This document shows positions 33,462 to 43,417 of a stretch of 64,000 nucleotides of DNA, piece after piece (the first letter of the stretch is position 1; each line of letters begins with the position of its first letter). The stretch spans positions 1 to 64,000 of the forward strand of contig CACYZT010000003.1 of the NCBI GenBank assembly GCA_902778935.1. Direction: 5' to 3'. Both the position numbers and the translations under genes were made by a program. The DNA comes from an uncultured Bacteroidales bacterium (lineage in GTDB: Bacteria; Bacteroidota; Bacteroidia; Bacteroidales; Paludibacteraceae). Below the pieces are notes generated by a model. It made no database searches. It saw only the letters and a program-made list of their open reading frames with translations, and was not told the origin of the DNA.

Positions 33462-34904
33462 TTATCGGCGTGTTCTGCCGCCTCCGCCACCGGAAGATAC
33501 TCCACCTCCGCGGCTGCCACCGCCTGAGTAACCTCCGCCGGATGAACGGCTTCCACCATAACTGCCGCCTCCGTAACTGCCACTGCTGCGCGTGCTGGCT
33601 CCGCTGCCGGAACCGGAGCGCGAGCTGCTGTAGGTCGAACTACTGCTGCGAGCCGGCGCACTGGTGCTGCGGGATGTAGAACTGGTGCTGCGCGTAGCCG
33701 TGCTCGTGGAGCGTGTGGTCGCGGTTGAGCCCGTAGAACGCGTAGCGGTCGAACGGGTTGCCGTCGCGCTTGTGGTACGCGTCGATGCAGAACTGCTGCT
33801 CGTTGATGCACTCGTCGAACGAGTGGAGGCTGTGTTGCCTGTCGAGCGCGTAGTCGTAACGCTGGTACTACGAGACGCTGCTTCGGAACGGGAAGCTGTG
33901 GCAGTTGTTCCTTGCGAACGTGAAACAGAGCTTTGCGTACGAGCGGTAGCTTCGCCGCGACCGGCATCGGAACGTGCTGCTCCCTGGGTACGAGTAGTGC
34001 TCTGCGAGCGGGCAACAGCTGTGTGGGTACTTCCGTAGGTGCGGCTGGATGCATCGGTACGCTGACCTACGCCACTGCCTAATTCTGTACGCTGACCGGT
34101 ACTTGCCGAGCGTGCTGCTCCGCCGCCTCCAACGGCTGCTGACGATTGACGAGCTCGAACACCGGTTGTATTCCGTATCTCGCGTGCATTGCTCATACCT
34201 GCGTTGCGCTGACTGAACGAACGCTCCGGATTAGCCATCGCATACTCTCTTCGTGTCACTCCGCTGTGCAACTCATGATAACCACTATGAATTACGCGAC
34301 CTGAGCGGAACGAGCAATAGTGATGGCAGTGATGGTATGCATAGCAGTGACGCCAATACCAGTCATGTGCCCAGCAGCGGTGTACATACCACCAACCCGG
34401 GTAATATCCCCAATACCAAGGACTCTCCCATGCGTACCAGTACGGACCCCAAAACCAGTCGTAGATAACAGGTCTATAGACATATACAGGTTCGATGATA
34501 TAGTTCGCTCCATATACATATTCATCGCCGATAACCTGAACAGACACATTGTCGGCTGCGTCTTTCTCTACGTATATAGAGGCAACGTCCTGATAGATAT
34601 CCTTGGCGAGGATAGCCTGCAAAACGATGAGTCGTTTGTTACCCTCACCCGTCTCTACTACGCGCAAGTAATCCACTTGACCGTCTCCGTTGAGGTCGAG
34701 ATTGCAGAACGCGCTATCGGGGTTGTTGAGCATCGTCTCGAACTCCTCCAGGTTCTTAGCGTCCGCAAAAAGCTTAGCTACAACCTTCAAATCGAGTCCT
34801 TCCGAGATGTCAGAACTGTTGGCAGAAACCGTGATTGTTTCATCCGCCCATAACGCCGTACACATCAGCATAAGCGTCATCAGAAGTGTAGTTAATTTTT
34901 TCAT
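33462..34904 (-). CDS. Secreted protein with aromatic core and long Ser/Thr/Arg/Gly tail
   Basis: 480-aa exported protein. Regions in order: signal peptide (MKKLTTLLMTLMLMCTALWA); a conserved domain of about 120 residues with an EF-hand-like DLNGDGQVDYL (69-79) and VIGDEYVYGANYIIEPVYVY; a Trp/Tyr/His-rich stretch (about 149-200, with PWYWGYYPGWWYVHRCW and HHCHHYC); and a strongly basic tail from about 230 to the end made of RSTS, SRSTST and finally GGGSRGG motifs. The front half resembles a conserved Bacteroidales family. The tail could be disordered, bind nucleic acid or polyanions, or be O-glycosylated. Length of the tail may vary by repeat slippage. Function unknown. Confidence 0.78.
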   Translation of the reverse strand: MKKLTTLLMTLMLMCTALWADETITVSANSSDISEGLDLKVVAKLFADAKNLEEFETMLNNPDSAFCNLDLNGDGQVDYLRVVETGEGNKRLIVLQAILAKDIYQDVASIYVEKDAADNVSVQVIGDEYVYGANYIIEPVYVYRPVIYDWFWGPYWYAWESPWYWGYYPGWWYVHRCWAHDWYWRHCYAYHHCHHYCSFRSGRVIHSGYHELHSGVTRREYAMANPERSFSQRNAGMSNAREIRNTTGVRARQSSAAVGGGGAARSASTGQRTELGSGVGQRTDASSRTYGSTHTAVARSQSTTRTQGAARSDAGRGEATARTQSSVSRSQGTTATASRSEAASRSTSVTTTRSTGNTASTRSTSASTSSSSASTRTTSATATRSTATRSTGSTATTRSTSTATRSTSSTSRSTSAPARSSSSTYSSSRSGSGSGASTRSSGSYGGGSYGGSRSSGGGYSGGGSRGGGVSSGGGGGRTRR

Positions 34905-34926
34905 AATCGTAATATTTTAATTGTTT

Positions 34927-34964
34927 GTCGGTATCCCGATATTTCGATATATCGATATCCCGAC
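34927..34964. repeat. Imperfect inverted repeat of CGATAT units
   Basis: The stretch from GTCGG (34927-34931) to CCGAC (34960-34964) is close to its own reverse complement, with GATAT/ATATC units between. It sits between ribBA and the Ser/Arg-rich gene and lacks the T-run of a terminator. Confidence 0.65.
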
Positions 34965-34995
34965 ACTTTCATCTATCAAATACCGTGCCAAACGC

Positions 34996-36258
34996 TCACA
35001 CCATCTTCAGATCATGGTGCATTTTTTCTTTTTTGGTACGCATGTAACGCTCGTTCCAACGGTTCGGAGCAATCTCAATCGGCACATTTTCAACGATTTC
35101 AATGCCGTAACTCTCAAGCCCCACACGTTTGACGGGATTATTGGTCATCAATCGCAGTTTCATGGCTTTCATCTCGCGCAAGATTTGCGCACCCACGCCG
35201 TAATCGCGTTCATCGGGACGGAAACCGAGATGCACATTGGCCTCTACGGTGTCTTCTCCCTCTTCCTGCAGTTTATAGGCGCGAATCTTGTTCATCAGAC
35301 CTATTCCGCGACCTTCCTGGTTCATATAAACGATGATACCTCGTCCTTCCGCCTCAATCATCTGCATGGCTTTTGTCAACTGCTCTCCGCACTCGCAGCG
35401 CTGCGAGCCGAACACATCGCCGGTCATGCAACTTGAGTGAACGCGGCAAAGAATAGCCTCATCTTCGCGCCACGTTCCTTTGGTGAGCACTACGTGCTCC
35501 AAACCCGTTGTCAAGTCCCGAAACGGCGTGAGCATGAACTCTCCGTTCCGCGTCGGAAGGAAGACCGTTTCGCCGCGCTCAATCAGACCGGCCTCGCCGG
35601 ACAGACCGCTGGCGCTGACGGAAGACATACCATCCTTCGGACTGACAGAGTCGTGCGCCAACCGATAGGCGATGAGGTCTTTGATGGTGATGATTTTGAG
35701 GTCAAACTCACGTGCCACTTCTTGTAGTTGCGGCATACGCGCCATCGTTCCGTCCTCGTTCATAATCTCAATCAGTGCCGCGGCAGGATAAAAACCTGCT
35801 AACCGCGCCAAATCAACGCCGGCTTCGGTATGTCCTGCCCGTTGCAGTACTCCACCCGTTCGTGCATAAAGCGGATTGATATGCCCCGGACGACCGAAAG
35901 TCTCCGGTTTGCTGTTCGGGTCTGCCAACGCCAGAATAGTAGCTGCTCTGTCTGCCGCAGAGACACCTGTCGTGCATCCTTCGAGTTTATCCACCGTCAC
36001 CGTGAACGGCGTACCGAGCATCGAGGTGTTGTTAGCTACCTGGTGCATCAAATCCAGCTCTGCACAACGTCGCTCCGTGATGGGACAGCACAGCACACCA
36101 CGACCGTGTTGTAGCATAAAATTAACCTTTTCAGGCGTAATCATCTGCGCGGCGATAATAAAATCGCCTTCGTTCTCGCGGTCTTCGTCATCGACCACAA
36201 TCACAAACTTACCTTGACGCAATTCGTCTAAAGCTTCTTCTATAGTATTTAGTTTCAT
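34996..36258 (-). CDS. ribBA: Bifunctional DHBP synthase / GTP cyclohydrolase II
   Basis: Makes both early riboflavin precursors. The N-terminal RibB domain (about 1-205) shows [13 protein letters not shown] and [13 protein letters not shown]. The C-terminal RibA domain has the zinc site [19 protein letters not shown] and [11 protein letters not shown]. The 420-aa product starts at 36258 ([10 protein letters not shown]); six codons upstream are in frame but not family-like. The gene begins inside the last 50 nt of the lptG-like gene, in another frame. ribH, a later enzyme, is at 60447-60923. Confidence 0.95.
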   Translation of the reverse strand: MKLNTIEEALDELRQGKFVIVVDDEDRENEGDFIIAAQMITPEKVNFMLQHGRGVLCCPITERRCAELDLMHQVANNTSMLGTPFTVTVDKLEGCTTGVSAADRAATILALADPNSKPETFGRPGHINPLYARTGGVLQRAGHTEAGVDLARLAGFYPAAALIEIMNEDGTMARMPQLQEVAREFDLKIITIKDLIAYRLAHDSVSPKDGMSSVSASGLSGEAGLIERGETVFLPTRNGEFMLTPFRDLTTGLEHVVLTKGTWREDEAILCRVHSSCMTGDVFGSQRCECGEQLTKAMQMIEAEGRGIIVYMNQEGRGIGLMNKIRAYKLQEEGEDTVEANVHLGFRPDERDYGVGAQILREMKAMKLRLMTNNPVKRVGLESYGIEIVENVPIEIAPNRWNERYMRTKKEKMHHDLKMV

Positions 36259-37717
36259 ATTCTTTGGTTTTCGCAATCAGTTTCTTGAAAGTATTTGCCC
36301 ACGCCTCGGGGTTAAAGAGCGGCGAATCGGTAGCTGCTTTATAGGTCAGGAAAATGCCGGTGGGCAGAAGGATGAACGAACTGAGCCACATTCCCGCCCA
36401 GCATGGCCATAACGCCTCGCGTGCCATCTTATATCCCGTATTGTCAATAATATAATAGATGATGAACAGGATGACCGAAATAACTACCGGCGCGCCCAAG
36501 CCTCCTTTGCGGATGATGGCACCCAGCGGCGCACCGATGAAGAAGAATATCAGGCATGCGAACGCTAATGTGAACTTACGGTAGAGTTCTATCTCGTGCT
36601 TGCGTATATAGCGGTCGGCATCCTCGAGCATGATAGCGTTGTACTCCACCTGGTCGCGGTACATACGCGCTTTCTCTTGCGCCGTCTGCAATACACTACG
36701 CTGTTTCTGTACGGGCAGCACAGCCCATAACGAATCAAGATTGTGTGTCGCTTTCTCTTCTTTGGTCAACTTAACGGGCATCGGAACTTCGTATTTGGTG
36801 TTCTCACGACTGAAATAGCGTTCACTCAGCATTTTACTGCTCTGCTCCGAACAGCGTTCGCGCGACACACCGCGCACCGAGTCTATCGATTGTGTCAACT
36901 GTGCCACATTCTTGCTCACATGTTGGTCCTCCAGCATTGACTCATCGTAGCGATTGAAATCTGTCGCAAAATCGATGATGATGCGCTTATGGGTGAAGGT
37001 CTCACGGCGATAGGGAATACTCTTGGTCGTTCCCGTTGCTCGTTGCTGTTTCTTCTCGAGGTTCTCAAACGACTCTCCGTTGACGAGGTCCAGGATGAGG
37101 TATCGCTTGTCTTCACTTGCCGCCAGACGACCGGTGTCCGCAACCATCACTTTCGCATTCTCAAAACCCGCAGAGTAGTCATAAATCATGATATTGAGCA
37201 ACTCTCCGTTACGCGTTTTGTCATGTACATAAATGTGATAACCGCTGATTTCATCGTAGAATTCGCCCACCGGTATCTGCAATTCGGGACTCTTCTGACG
37301 CAATGAAAAAATAAGCGCCCAGAGTTTCATCTGCGACTTCGGTAGCACATTATTGCTGAAATAGAAGGCACCCACACTCAGGAACGCGACGGCTATCGCC
37401 AAGGGGCGAAGAATACGAAAAAGCGATATTCCTGCCGCTTTCATCGCTGTCAGTTCGGATTTCTCTGCAAGGTTACCGAACGAAATGAGCGAACTGAGCA
37501 AAATAGCCAATGGCAACGCCAACGGCACTACCGATGCAGCTGCATATAGGAAGAACTCCGACAGCACGGACAATCCTATTCCTTTGCCCACCAGGTCGTT
37601 CACATGCAACCACATGAACTGCATCAACAGGATAAAGATAGCAATAAAGAAAGTAGCCAAAAACAAGCCCAAGAAGTTCTTGAGCAAATAAATGTCTATT
37701 TTCTTTATAATTCTCAT
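36209..37717 (-). CDS. LptF/LptG-type permease (YjgP/YjgQ family)
   Basis: 502-aa inner-membrane subunit of the lipopolysaccharide export ABC transporter. Three hydrophobic helices at the start ([20 protein letters not shown], then [23 protein letters not shown]), a large periplasmic region, and three at the end ([23 protein letters not shown]). [16 protein letters not shown] is the coupling-helix region. The periplasmic part is longer than in the proteobacterial members, as in other Bacteroidetes. Its C-terminal codons overlap ribBA by 50 nt. Whether it is the F or G subunit is uncertain. Confidence 0.86.
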   Translation of the reverse strand: MRIIKKIDIYLLKNFLGLFLATFFIAIFILLMQFMWLHVNDLVGKGIGLSVLSEFFLYAAASVVPLALPLAILLSSLISFGNLAEKSELTAMKAAGISLFRILRPLAIAVAFLSVGAFYFSNNVLPKSQMKLWALIFSLRQKSPELQIPVGEFYDEISGYHIYVHDKTRNGELLNIMIYDYSAGFENAKVMVADTGRLAASEDKRYLILDLVNGESFENLEKKQQRATGTTKSIPYRRETFTHKRIIIDFATDFNRYDESMLEDQHVSKNVAQLTQSIDSVRGVSRERCSEQSSKMLSERYFSRENTKYEVPMPVKLTKEEKATHNLDSLWAVLPVQKQRSVLQTAQEKARMYRDQVEYNAIMLEDADRYIRKHEIELYRKFTLAFACLIFFFIGAPLGAIIRKGGLGAPVVISVILFIIYYIIDNTGYKMAREALWPCWAGMWLSSFILLPTGIFLTYKAATDSPLFNPEAWANTFKKLIAKTKEYETKYYRRSFRRIASR

Positions 37718-38200
37718 TTATCCTTTTAAGTTTTCCTTTACAAAGATCAGAGGCAGCAAATCTGCTGCGGAGTCAAATACATAAGTCTCTTCCTCGCCAT
37801 ACAGCAGTACTTCCATTTTACCGCCGTAACGGTGCTCTGTTTCCAACATCACCTGTCGGCAAGCCCCGCAAGGCGACCCCGGTTCTTTCGTATAATGACC
37901 ACCAGTGAAACAAGCGATGGCCAGTTTGTTCACCGGTTCAGCCGGGTATTGGGCACCCGCTGCAAATAACGCACTGCGCTCCGCGCACAAGCCACTCGGA
38001 TAAGCGGCATTCTCCTGATTACAACCACGGATAATCACACCGTTAGCCAGTTTAGCCGCCGCGCCCACATGAAAATGGCTGTACGGGCAATAACTATGCT
38101 TCGTCTGTTCCTTGGCGATAGTTAAAATCTCACGTTGTTCCTCCGTCAACTCGTCCCATTTATAGGCACGCATTTTCGCTGTCAAATTGATCTCTTTCAT
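37718..38200 (-). CDS. cdd: Cytidine deaminase
   Basis: 160-aa zinc enzyme that deaminates cytidine and deoxycytidine in pyrimidine salvage. The zinc ligands and catalytic Glu are in NAAYPSGLCAERSALF and SPCGACRQVM; YCPYSHFHVGAA near the N-terminus is also typical. It has its own promoter (38282-38313) and the lptG-like gene starts one base after its stop, so lptG and ribBA are probably co-transcribed with it. Confidence 0.95.
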   Translation of the reverse strand: MKEINLTAKMRAYKWDELTEEQREILTIAKEQTKHSYCPYSHFHVGAAAKLANGVIIRGCNQENAAYPSGLCAERSALFAAGAQYPAEPVNKLAIACFTGGHYTKEPGSPCGACRQVMLETEHRYGGKMEVLLYGEEETYVFDSAADLLPLIFVKENLKG

Positions 38201-38281
38201 TGTATTTTGAGGTTAAATAATTTACTGTATTTTTACCTGTTATTACGTCGTTTTTTCGTTTAAGTGCACAACTTTGCGCTG

Positions 38282-38313
38282 CAAAGTTACTGCTTTTTTT
38301 CCATATATGCAAA
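38282..38313 (-). promoter_or_regulatory. Promoter of cdd
   Basis: Minus strand -33 TTTGCATA (38306-38313) and -7 TAACTTTG (38282-38289); leader about 75 nt. Confidence 0.78.
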
Positions 38314-38350
38314 TAAAAAAGGAAAAATGTAGATTTTCCAAGAAAAATAC

Positions 38351-38381
38351 TTGTGTATGTCATATTTTTTTAGTACCTTTG
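38351..38381 (+). promoter_or_regulatory. Promoter of the Dabb-mtaB pair
   Basis: -33 TTGTGTATG (38351-38359) and -7 TACCTTTG (38374-38381). The -33 box is the TTGyGTATG variant seen in the terminator-fused promoters, here without the stem. Confidence 0.75.
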
Positions 38382-38406
38382 CACACAAATTATAAAACAT
38401 CACATT

Positions 38407-38712
38407 ATGGTAAAGCATATTATCCTATGGAAATTGCGCTCCGAGTTGAGCAAAGAGCAGAAAAAAGAAGTCGCGCTGGCCATCAAAGCCGGTTTGGAGG
38501 GATTGAAAGGTCAAGTCCCCGGTTTGCTGGACATCCATGTTCAGGCTACCAGACAATTACCCAGCAGCAATGCTGACATCATGCTGGACAGCACTTTGGA
38601 GTCCCCGGAGGCGTTGCAGAATTATGCGGTTCATCCTGCTCATGTGGCGGTCGCCAATGGTATCGTTCGCCCTAATACAGAGCTCCGCACATGTCTTGAT
38701 TTCGAAGTATGA
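38407..38712 (+). CDS. Dabb (stress-responsive A/B barrel) protein
   Basis: 101-aa dimeric alpha/beta-barrel protein. MVKHIILWKLRSELS is the typical first strand and helix, and YAVHPAHVAV the conserved central segment. Members bind small ligands or act in stress responses, but the role here is unknown. The stop overlaps the mtaB start by 4 nt (ATGA), a coupling I would not expect from function alone. Confidence 0.85.
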   Translation: MVKHIILWKLRSELSKEQKKEVALAIKAGLEGLKGQVPGLLDIHVQATRQLPSSNADIMLDSTLESPEALQNYAVHPAHVAVANGIVRPNTELRTCLDFEV

Positions 38713-39989
38713 CGGTTTCCTTTACCACATTAGGTTGTAAGCTCAATTTTGCTGAGTCAAGTGCGCTGGGAAAGGCGTTGCTTGAACGCGGTCATACGCG
38801 CGCCAAGCAGGGAGAACAGGCTGATATTTGCATCATCAACACCTGTACTGTCACCGACACGGCTGACCATAAGGACCGGCAGATTATTCATCGTATCCGT
38901 CGGCAGAACCCTAATGCCATCCTTATCGTCACGGGCTGCTATGCGCAGTTAAAACCCGATGAAATCGCGCATATCGAGGGTGTGGATTATGTCCTTGGCC
39001 AGAACGAGAAATTCAACATCCCTTCGTTCATCGAAACGCTCGAACACTCATCCGTTCATCCTTCCGCTATTTGCCACTCATCCATCCGAGAGATAGACGA
39101 ATTCTACGGCGCATATAGCAAGGATGACCGCACACGATGCTTTATCAAAGTGCAAGACGGATGTAACTATTTCTGCTCCTACTGCACGATACCTTTGGCA
39201 CGCGGAAAGAGTCGCAATCCATCGATTTCATCGCTGGTGGAGCAAGCAAAGGAAGCCATCCGCGGAGGAGCGAAAGAGCTTATTCTGTCGGGTGTAAACA
39301 TTGGTGATTTCGGACGCAGCACCAATGAGCGGTTTATTGATTTGCTGCGAGCATTGGATGAACTGCAAGACGATTTTCGTGTGCGGATATCGAGTTGCGA
39401 ACCCAACCTGCTGTCGGATGAAATCATCGATTTTGTAGCGCATAGCCGTCATTTTGCGCCGCATTTTCATATTCCTTTACAGAGCGGAAGTAACACTGTT
39501 CTCAAAATTATGGGACGCCGTTACACGCGTGAACTATTCGCCGAACGCTTAGCGCATATCAAGTCCGTGATGCCCCACGCCTTCATCGGCGTTGATTGCA
39601 TGGTGGGCGTTCGAGGTGAGACAGAAGAGTGCTGGGATGAATATGTTGATTTCATCGACTCTCTGCCCGTCTCACAACTGCATGTATTCACCTATTCGGA
39701 GCGCGCCAACACGCGTATGCTGGAGATGGATTTATATGTCGTGCCGCAGAAAGAACGCGAACGACGCAGCCAGCTGCTTCATACCATCAGTGCCCGTAAG
39801 ACCGAAACTTTCTACCGCGAGCATGAAGGATATGAAGCCACCGTTCTCTGGGAAGCAGGGAATGGACGAAAAGCCAATGGCGAGAGGCTGATGTACGGTT
39901 TTACCGAGAATTATATCAAAGTATCCTGCCCGTTCGACAAGGCTAAGATAAACACGTTTGAGCGCATAGTTGTGCCGCCTCAATCGTAG
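38709..39989 (+). CDS. mtaB: tRNA t6A37 methylthiotransferase MtaB
   Basis: Radical-SAM enzyme that adds a methylthio group to t6A37 of tRNAs. Order: UPF0004 domain with cysteines in TLGCKLNFAES, INTCTVT and VTGCYAQ (4Fe-4S auxiliary cluster); radical-SAM motif DGCNYFCSYCTIPLARG (about residue 149); C-terminal TRAM-like end. 426 aa is normal. Its 3' end overlaps the convergent HprK-like gene by 47 nt. Confidence 0.94.
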   Translation: MTVSFTTLGCKLNFAESSALGKALLERGHTRAKQGEQADICIINTCTVTDTADHKDRQIIHRIRRQNPNAILIVTGCYAQLKPDEIAHIEGVDYVLGQNEKFNIPSFIETLEHSSVHPSAICHSSIREIDEFYGAYSKDDRTRCFIKVQDGCNYFCSYCTIPLARGKSRNPSISSLVEQAKEAIRGGAKELILSGVNIGDFGRSTNERFIDLLRALDELQDDFRVRISSCEPNLLSDEIIDFVAHSRHFAPHFHIPLQSGSNTVLKIMGRRYTRELFAERLAHIKSVMPHAFIGVDCMVGVRGETEECWDEYVDFIDSLPVSQLHVFTYSERANTRMLEMDLYVVPQKERERRSQLLHTISARKTETFYREHEGYEATVLWEAGNGRKANGERLMYGFTENYIKVSCPFDKAKINTFERIVVPPQS

Positions 39990-40641
39990 GCAAGCACTCC
40001 AGTTCATAGACCGGAACCAATTCCAATAATTGTGCGATGGATTCGTACAAACGGTTCATTATATCGGGTTGTAGTTTAAGTCCACTGACCGATGCTAAGA
40101 TGTAGGGATAGGCCTGCGTCATTTTCAGAAGAATCATCTCATTATAAGGCGCCTGCTTCAACTGTACCATCGCAGCCACCGCTGCATTTTCATTACGATA
40201 ACAGGGCGTCTTACCGCTCCATGGAGAACCGAACACACGCACAGAGCCATCAGACATAATGCGCACCACAGGATTATCATCATTGAGCAAACGGGCATCG
40301 TCAAACGCCTGTAACCACTGCCGGGAATGGGTACTTTTTCCCGTTCCTGACCGACCGAGAAACAGATAACCCTTACCTTCCCGCACCACGACCGATGCAT
40401 GGAACAGCAATGTTCGTGCCTCTACCGTACAAAGCGCATACGAAAGCATAGCAGCCGTATCTACATAGGCGCGCACCTCGTTTGACGGAATATCTTGCAC
40501 CCGAATTATGAACATGTAAGTTCCGGCCTTTTCATCGATTAAAAAGGGTGTATAATTCGGCAGCAACGCAAATTGAGATTGAGTAGCTTCAATTGCGAAA
40601 CGATGTCCCGCCACTTCATAATATTGCACTATTGGTATCAA
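39943..40641 (-). CDS. HprK-like ATPase/kinase of unknown role
   Basis: 232-aa protein with a P-loop in LFLGRSGTGKSTHSRQWL (about residues 108-125) preceded by LFHASVVVREG, a layout shared with the C-terminal domain of HPr kinase/phosphorylase and the PEP-carboxykinase-like fold. LLNDDNPVVRI is the likely metal-binding segment. Bacteroidetes carry several such kinases, often near PqqD-like or sulfotransferase-like genes; none is visible here. It overlaps addB by 4 nt and mtaB tail-to-tail by 47 nt. Confidence 0.7.
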   Translation of the reverse strand: MIPIVQYYEVAGHRFAIEATQSQFALLPNYTPFLIDEKAGTYMFIIRVQDIPSNEVRAYVDTAAMLSYALCTVEARTLLFHASVVVREGKGYLFLGRSGTGKSTHSRQWLQAFDDARLLNDDNPVVRIMSDGSVRVFGSPWSGKTPCYRNENAAVAAMVQLKQAPYNEMILLKMTQAYPYILASVSGLKLQPDIMNRLYESIAQLLELVPVYELECLPTIEAAQLCAQTCLS

Positions 40642-43406
40642 GACTCCTTGTTTTTACGTCCGCAGAAGGTGATGAACGGACAGTACGACGGACATTGGTC
40701 TGGTTCGCATTTCGGGAAGTCGGTAGCATCCAAAATCTGCTTTATTTTGGTTTGCAGAGCATGAAAGAATGTATCTTTTATCGTTGCATAATCATGAACC
40801 GTTTCTCCTGCCACATCAATAGTGGTCACGATGTCCGTCAGTTTACGCTTGCAGAAGAATAACTGCGGTTCTATCGGCAGTCCTTGATTATCGTTCTCAT
40901 TCACAGCATGACTGTAAATAAGTGTTTGACGCACATAGGCTTTTTGATCACTATCCATCATATCCTCCCATGACGAAGACATCTTCTCATCGTGCGTCTT
41001 ATCATTATAACCGCCTGATTTATAATCCACAATGCGCAGATGTTGATTCCCTTCGGAACCATAGATATCAAGTCGGTCCACCTTTCCGCCCACTTCTATA
41101 TCTCCTACTCCGTCTATCGGAACGGAGAAATAGTAAGGATGCTCCAGTTTATAAACATACAAGCCTGTCTTGGCGTCCTCGCGGTCACGCTCCAAGATAT
41201 TTTTAACAAAACCCTTAATCTCCACATTCTCAGCACGATGATGTTCCGGTAGATAGTGGTTCGGTTCGTCCGGATAATCTTTCATCCATTCTTTATTCAT
41301 CGAGTCATACGCCGCCAGCAAGGCTTCGTCCAGACGTTGCTCGCTGGTAAGAACAGCCTCGATTTCATCGGCCGATATGCGCACTAACGAGTTGCCATCA
41401 CAATGCAGATACTCGCGGTAAATGTGCTCCATCGTATGATGCACAAAAGAACCCTTCGTGTTCGATTTGAAAAGAACCGACTCTTCTTCTTTTGGCCGTA
41501 TTCCCAAGACGTACTGCAGATAGAATTGATATGGACAGGAAATATAGGTATTCAGCGCACTGGGCGAAAGACGCTTGAAATGCGCGCGCTGCGTTGTGGG
41601 CAAAACGAGTTCTCTCATAGTAAATGTGTTCGACTCCTCTAAACGCAGTTTTTGCACGTTGAATTGAGGTGAATAGAGCATTTGAAGAATAAAACGCGAC
41701 ATACCTTTTCCGCCCTCCGAAGTTTCTGCGGATGCGTAGAGCAAGGTGGAATGTCCAGCCCTACTGAGGAGACGGAAGAAATTATAAGCATAAATGGTTG
41801 CCTTCTCGTCCGAAGTCTGCATATGGTACGCCTTACGCAGATAGAAGGGGATAAAACTATTATCCACCTGTTTCTGCGGGATGATGCCTTCTTCCACATT
41901 GAGAAGCAGCAATCTATCGAAATCCAAGAGACGCGTCTCAAGTACACCCATGATTTGCACATCCGTTACGGGTTCACCATGGAATGGCATTGTCACATTC
42001 TCCATCATGCGATGCATCAACAGACGCAGTAAGCGTAATGTAAACGGCACATCGCCCAAACCGTCAGCTATGAGCAACCTCATCTGGTTGGCTATCTTGC
42101 GTACTTGGTAATCGCTTTCTAAAATCAACAGTTCCTGCCATGACAGTTGATTGGATTGCTCCTCGTTCTCCGAAATGTCCGAAAACTCCGTAAGCACATT
42201 TTTTACCATTTCATCGATGATTTCCGGTGCCACGACATCATCGGCATTACCGCGTTGCCTGTCGCCTAACCAGCGTAGCACACGTGCATAAATGGCAGTA
42301 TTACGTAGCGGGAAACCTTTGGTAATATTGATTGGTGCCGGTTCGCTTTCTCCCTCCGGCGTAATCGCAGGAAGGGTATAGATAACCGATTCCAGCATAT
42401 TTTCATCGCAGATAACTACGCCTACTTTTTGCCCTTTTGCAGTATAGTTCTCCTGCAACCAGCGGTGAACATACTGCGCCTGCGCCTCTCTCGAAACGCA
42501 CTCCACAACCGTCACTTCCGATGGATGTTCAGACAACCGACTTTGCGCAACGGGAGACAGAGCATTGCCCAAAATACCGCTATTCAGTTCAGCAAACGAG
42601 AAAGCCTTGCTATTCGTCTCGAAATCCCGCACAAAATCCCAATAGAACCGTGCCTGACCATTATCACGAAGACGCATCATCAAATCGCGCTCAACGGGCA
42701 GCAAGTAGTTAAAGCCCACAAAAATATAAGTTCGTCCCGCTATCTTGGATTGCACATACTCGCTGTCCCAATTCTCAATAACCGCTCTCTGTCGCAAGCC
42801 TGCATAACCTTTCTGCTCAGCTGTCATCTCCGCTCTCAAAGCAGTATATAGTTCATGTATTTGCCGCCAAAGAAACTCATACTGAGCACGAATAGAATTC
42901 TCATCCTTCTGCCATTCGTCCGTACGGCCATTCGCCATCAATCCTCTCAACCGTTCTTCCGTCTCAGGGTCTATTTGCCATTGGCTCAGCTCATGGGCAG
43001 CAACAGTATTCGCAAAGAAATTCGGGACCTGCTCCGCCGGCATTGAGGCATCAACATTCGTGAAATCCGATATCATTTGACGTCCCCATCCATAGAACAT
43101 ATCGAGCGGCATTAACTCACTACCGGTAACAATGGACGATTGACGATAGAGTTTGTACAACCGAACTATGGTGAACAATTCATCTTCCGCATATAAGGTA
43201 CTAAGACTATCCTGTAATTGTGTTAAAGTCTGGACTTGCGGAGCCCAAATCGCTTGCGCGTGCCGTTCCTGCTGCAAACGCAACAACTCATCTTTGAGCA
43301 CTAATCCTGCACGATGAGATGGCAACACCAGAGTGGTGCGATTTAACTGCTTCCAGTCTATTGAATCAATGACAGACTGTGCTACTTGTTGCAAAAAACT
43401 ATTCAT
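40638..43406 (-). CDS. addB: AddB-like exonuclease subunit (PD-(D/E)XK family)
   Basis: 922-aa partner of the AddA-type helicase in double-strand break repair. The N-terminal region (TLVLPSHRAGLVLKDEL) is a degenerate helicase-like domain. The C-terminal nuclease has LRIVDYKSGG, and four cysteines that could hold an Fe-S cluster are split between CPYQFYLQYVLG (about 622) and PKCEPDQCPSYCPFITFCG at the end. It starts 11 nt after the addA-like stop. I name it AddB by domain order and partner; sequence drift in this family is large. Confidence 0.83.
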   Translation of the reverse strand: MNSFLQQVAQSVIDSIDWKQLNRTTLVLPSHRAGLVLKDELLRLQQERHAQAIWAPQVQTLTQLQDSLSTLYAEDELFTIVRLYKLYRQSSIVTGSELMPLDMFYGWGRQMISDFTNVDASMPAEQVPNFFANTVAAHELSQWQIDPETEERLRGLMANGRTDEWQKDENSIRAQYEFLWRQIHELYTALRAEMTAEQKGYAGLRQRAVIENWDSEYVQSKIAGRTYIFVGFNYLLPVERDLMMRLRDNGQARFYWDFVRDFETNSKAFSFAELNSGILGNALSPVAQSRLSEHPSEVTVVECVSREAQAQYVHRWLQENYTAKGQKVGVVICDENMLESVIYTLPAITPEGESEPAPINITKGFPLRNTAIYARVLRWLGDRQRGNADDVVAPEIIDEMVKNVLTEFSDISENEEQSNQLSWQELLILESDYQVRKIANQMRLLIADGLGDVPFTLRLLRLLMHRMMENVTMPFHGEPVTDVQIMGVLETRLLDFDRLLLLNVEEGIIPQKQVDNSFIPFYLRKAYHMQTSDEKATIYAYNFFRLLSRAGHSTLLYASAETSEGGKGMSRFILQMLYSPQFNVQKLRLEESNTFTMRELVLPTTQRAHFKRLSPSALNTYISCPYQFYLQYVLGIRPKEEESVLFKSNTKGSFVHHTMEHIYREYLHCDGNSLVRISADEIEAVLTSEQRLDEALLAAYDSMNKEWMKDYPDEPNHYLPEHHRAENVEIKGFVKNILERDREDAKTGLYVYKLEHPYYFSVPIDGVGDIEVGGKVDRLDIYGSEGNQHLRIVDYKSGGYNDKTHDEKMSSSWEDMMDSDQKAYVRQTLIYSHAVNENDNQGLPIEPQLFFCKRKLTDIVTTIDVAGETVHDYATIKDTFFHALQTKIKQILDATDFPKCEPDQCPSYCPFITFCGRKNKES

Positions 43407-43417
43407 ACCATTAACCC

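Noticed and set aside
33455-34054. Alternative frame in the Ser/Arg-rich gene coding an Ala/Pro/Val/Arg-rich product
   Set aside because: This is a frame shadow of the repetitive tail; the chosen frame has a signal peptide and a conserved front domain.
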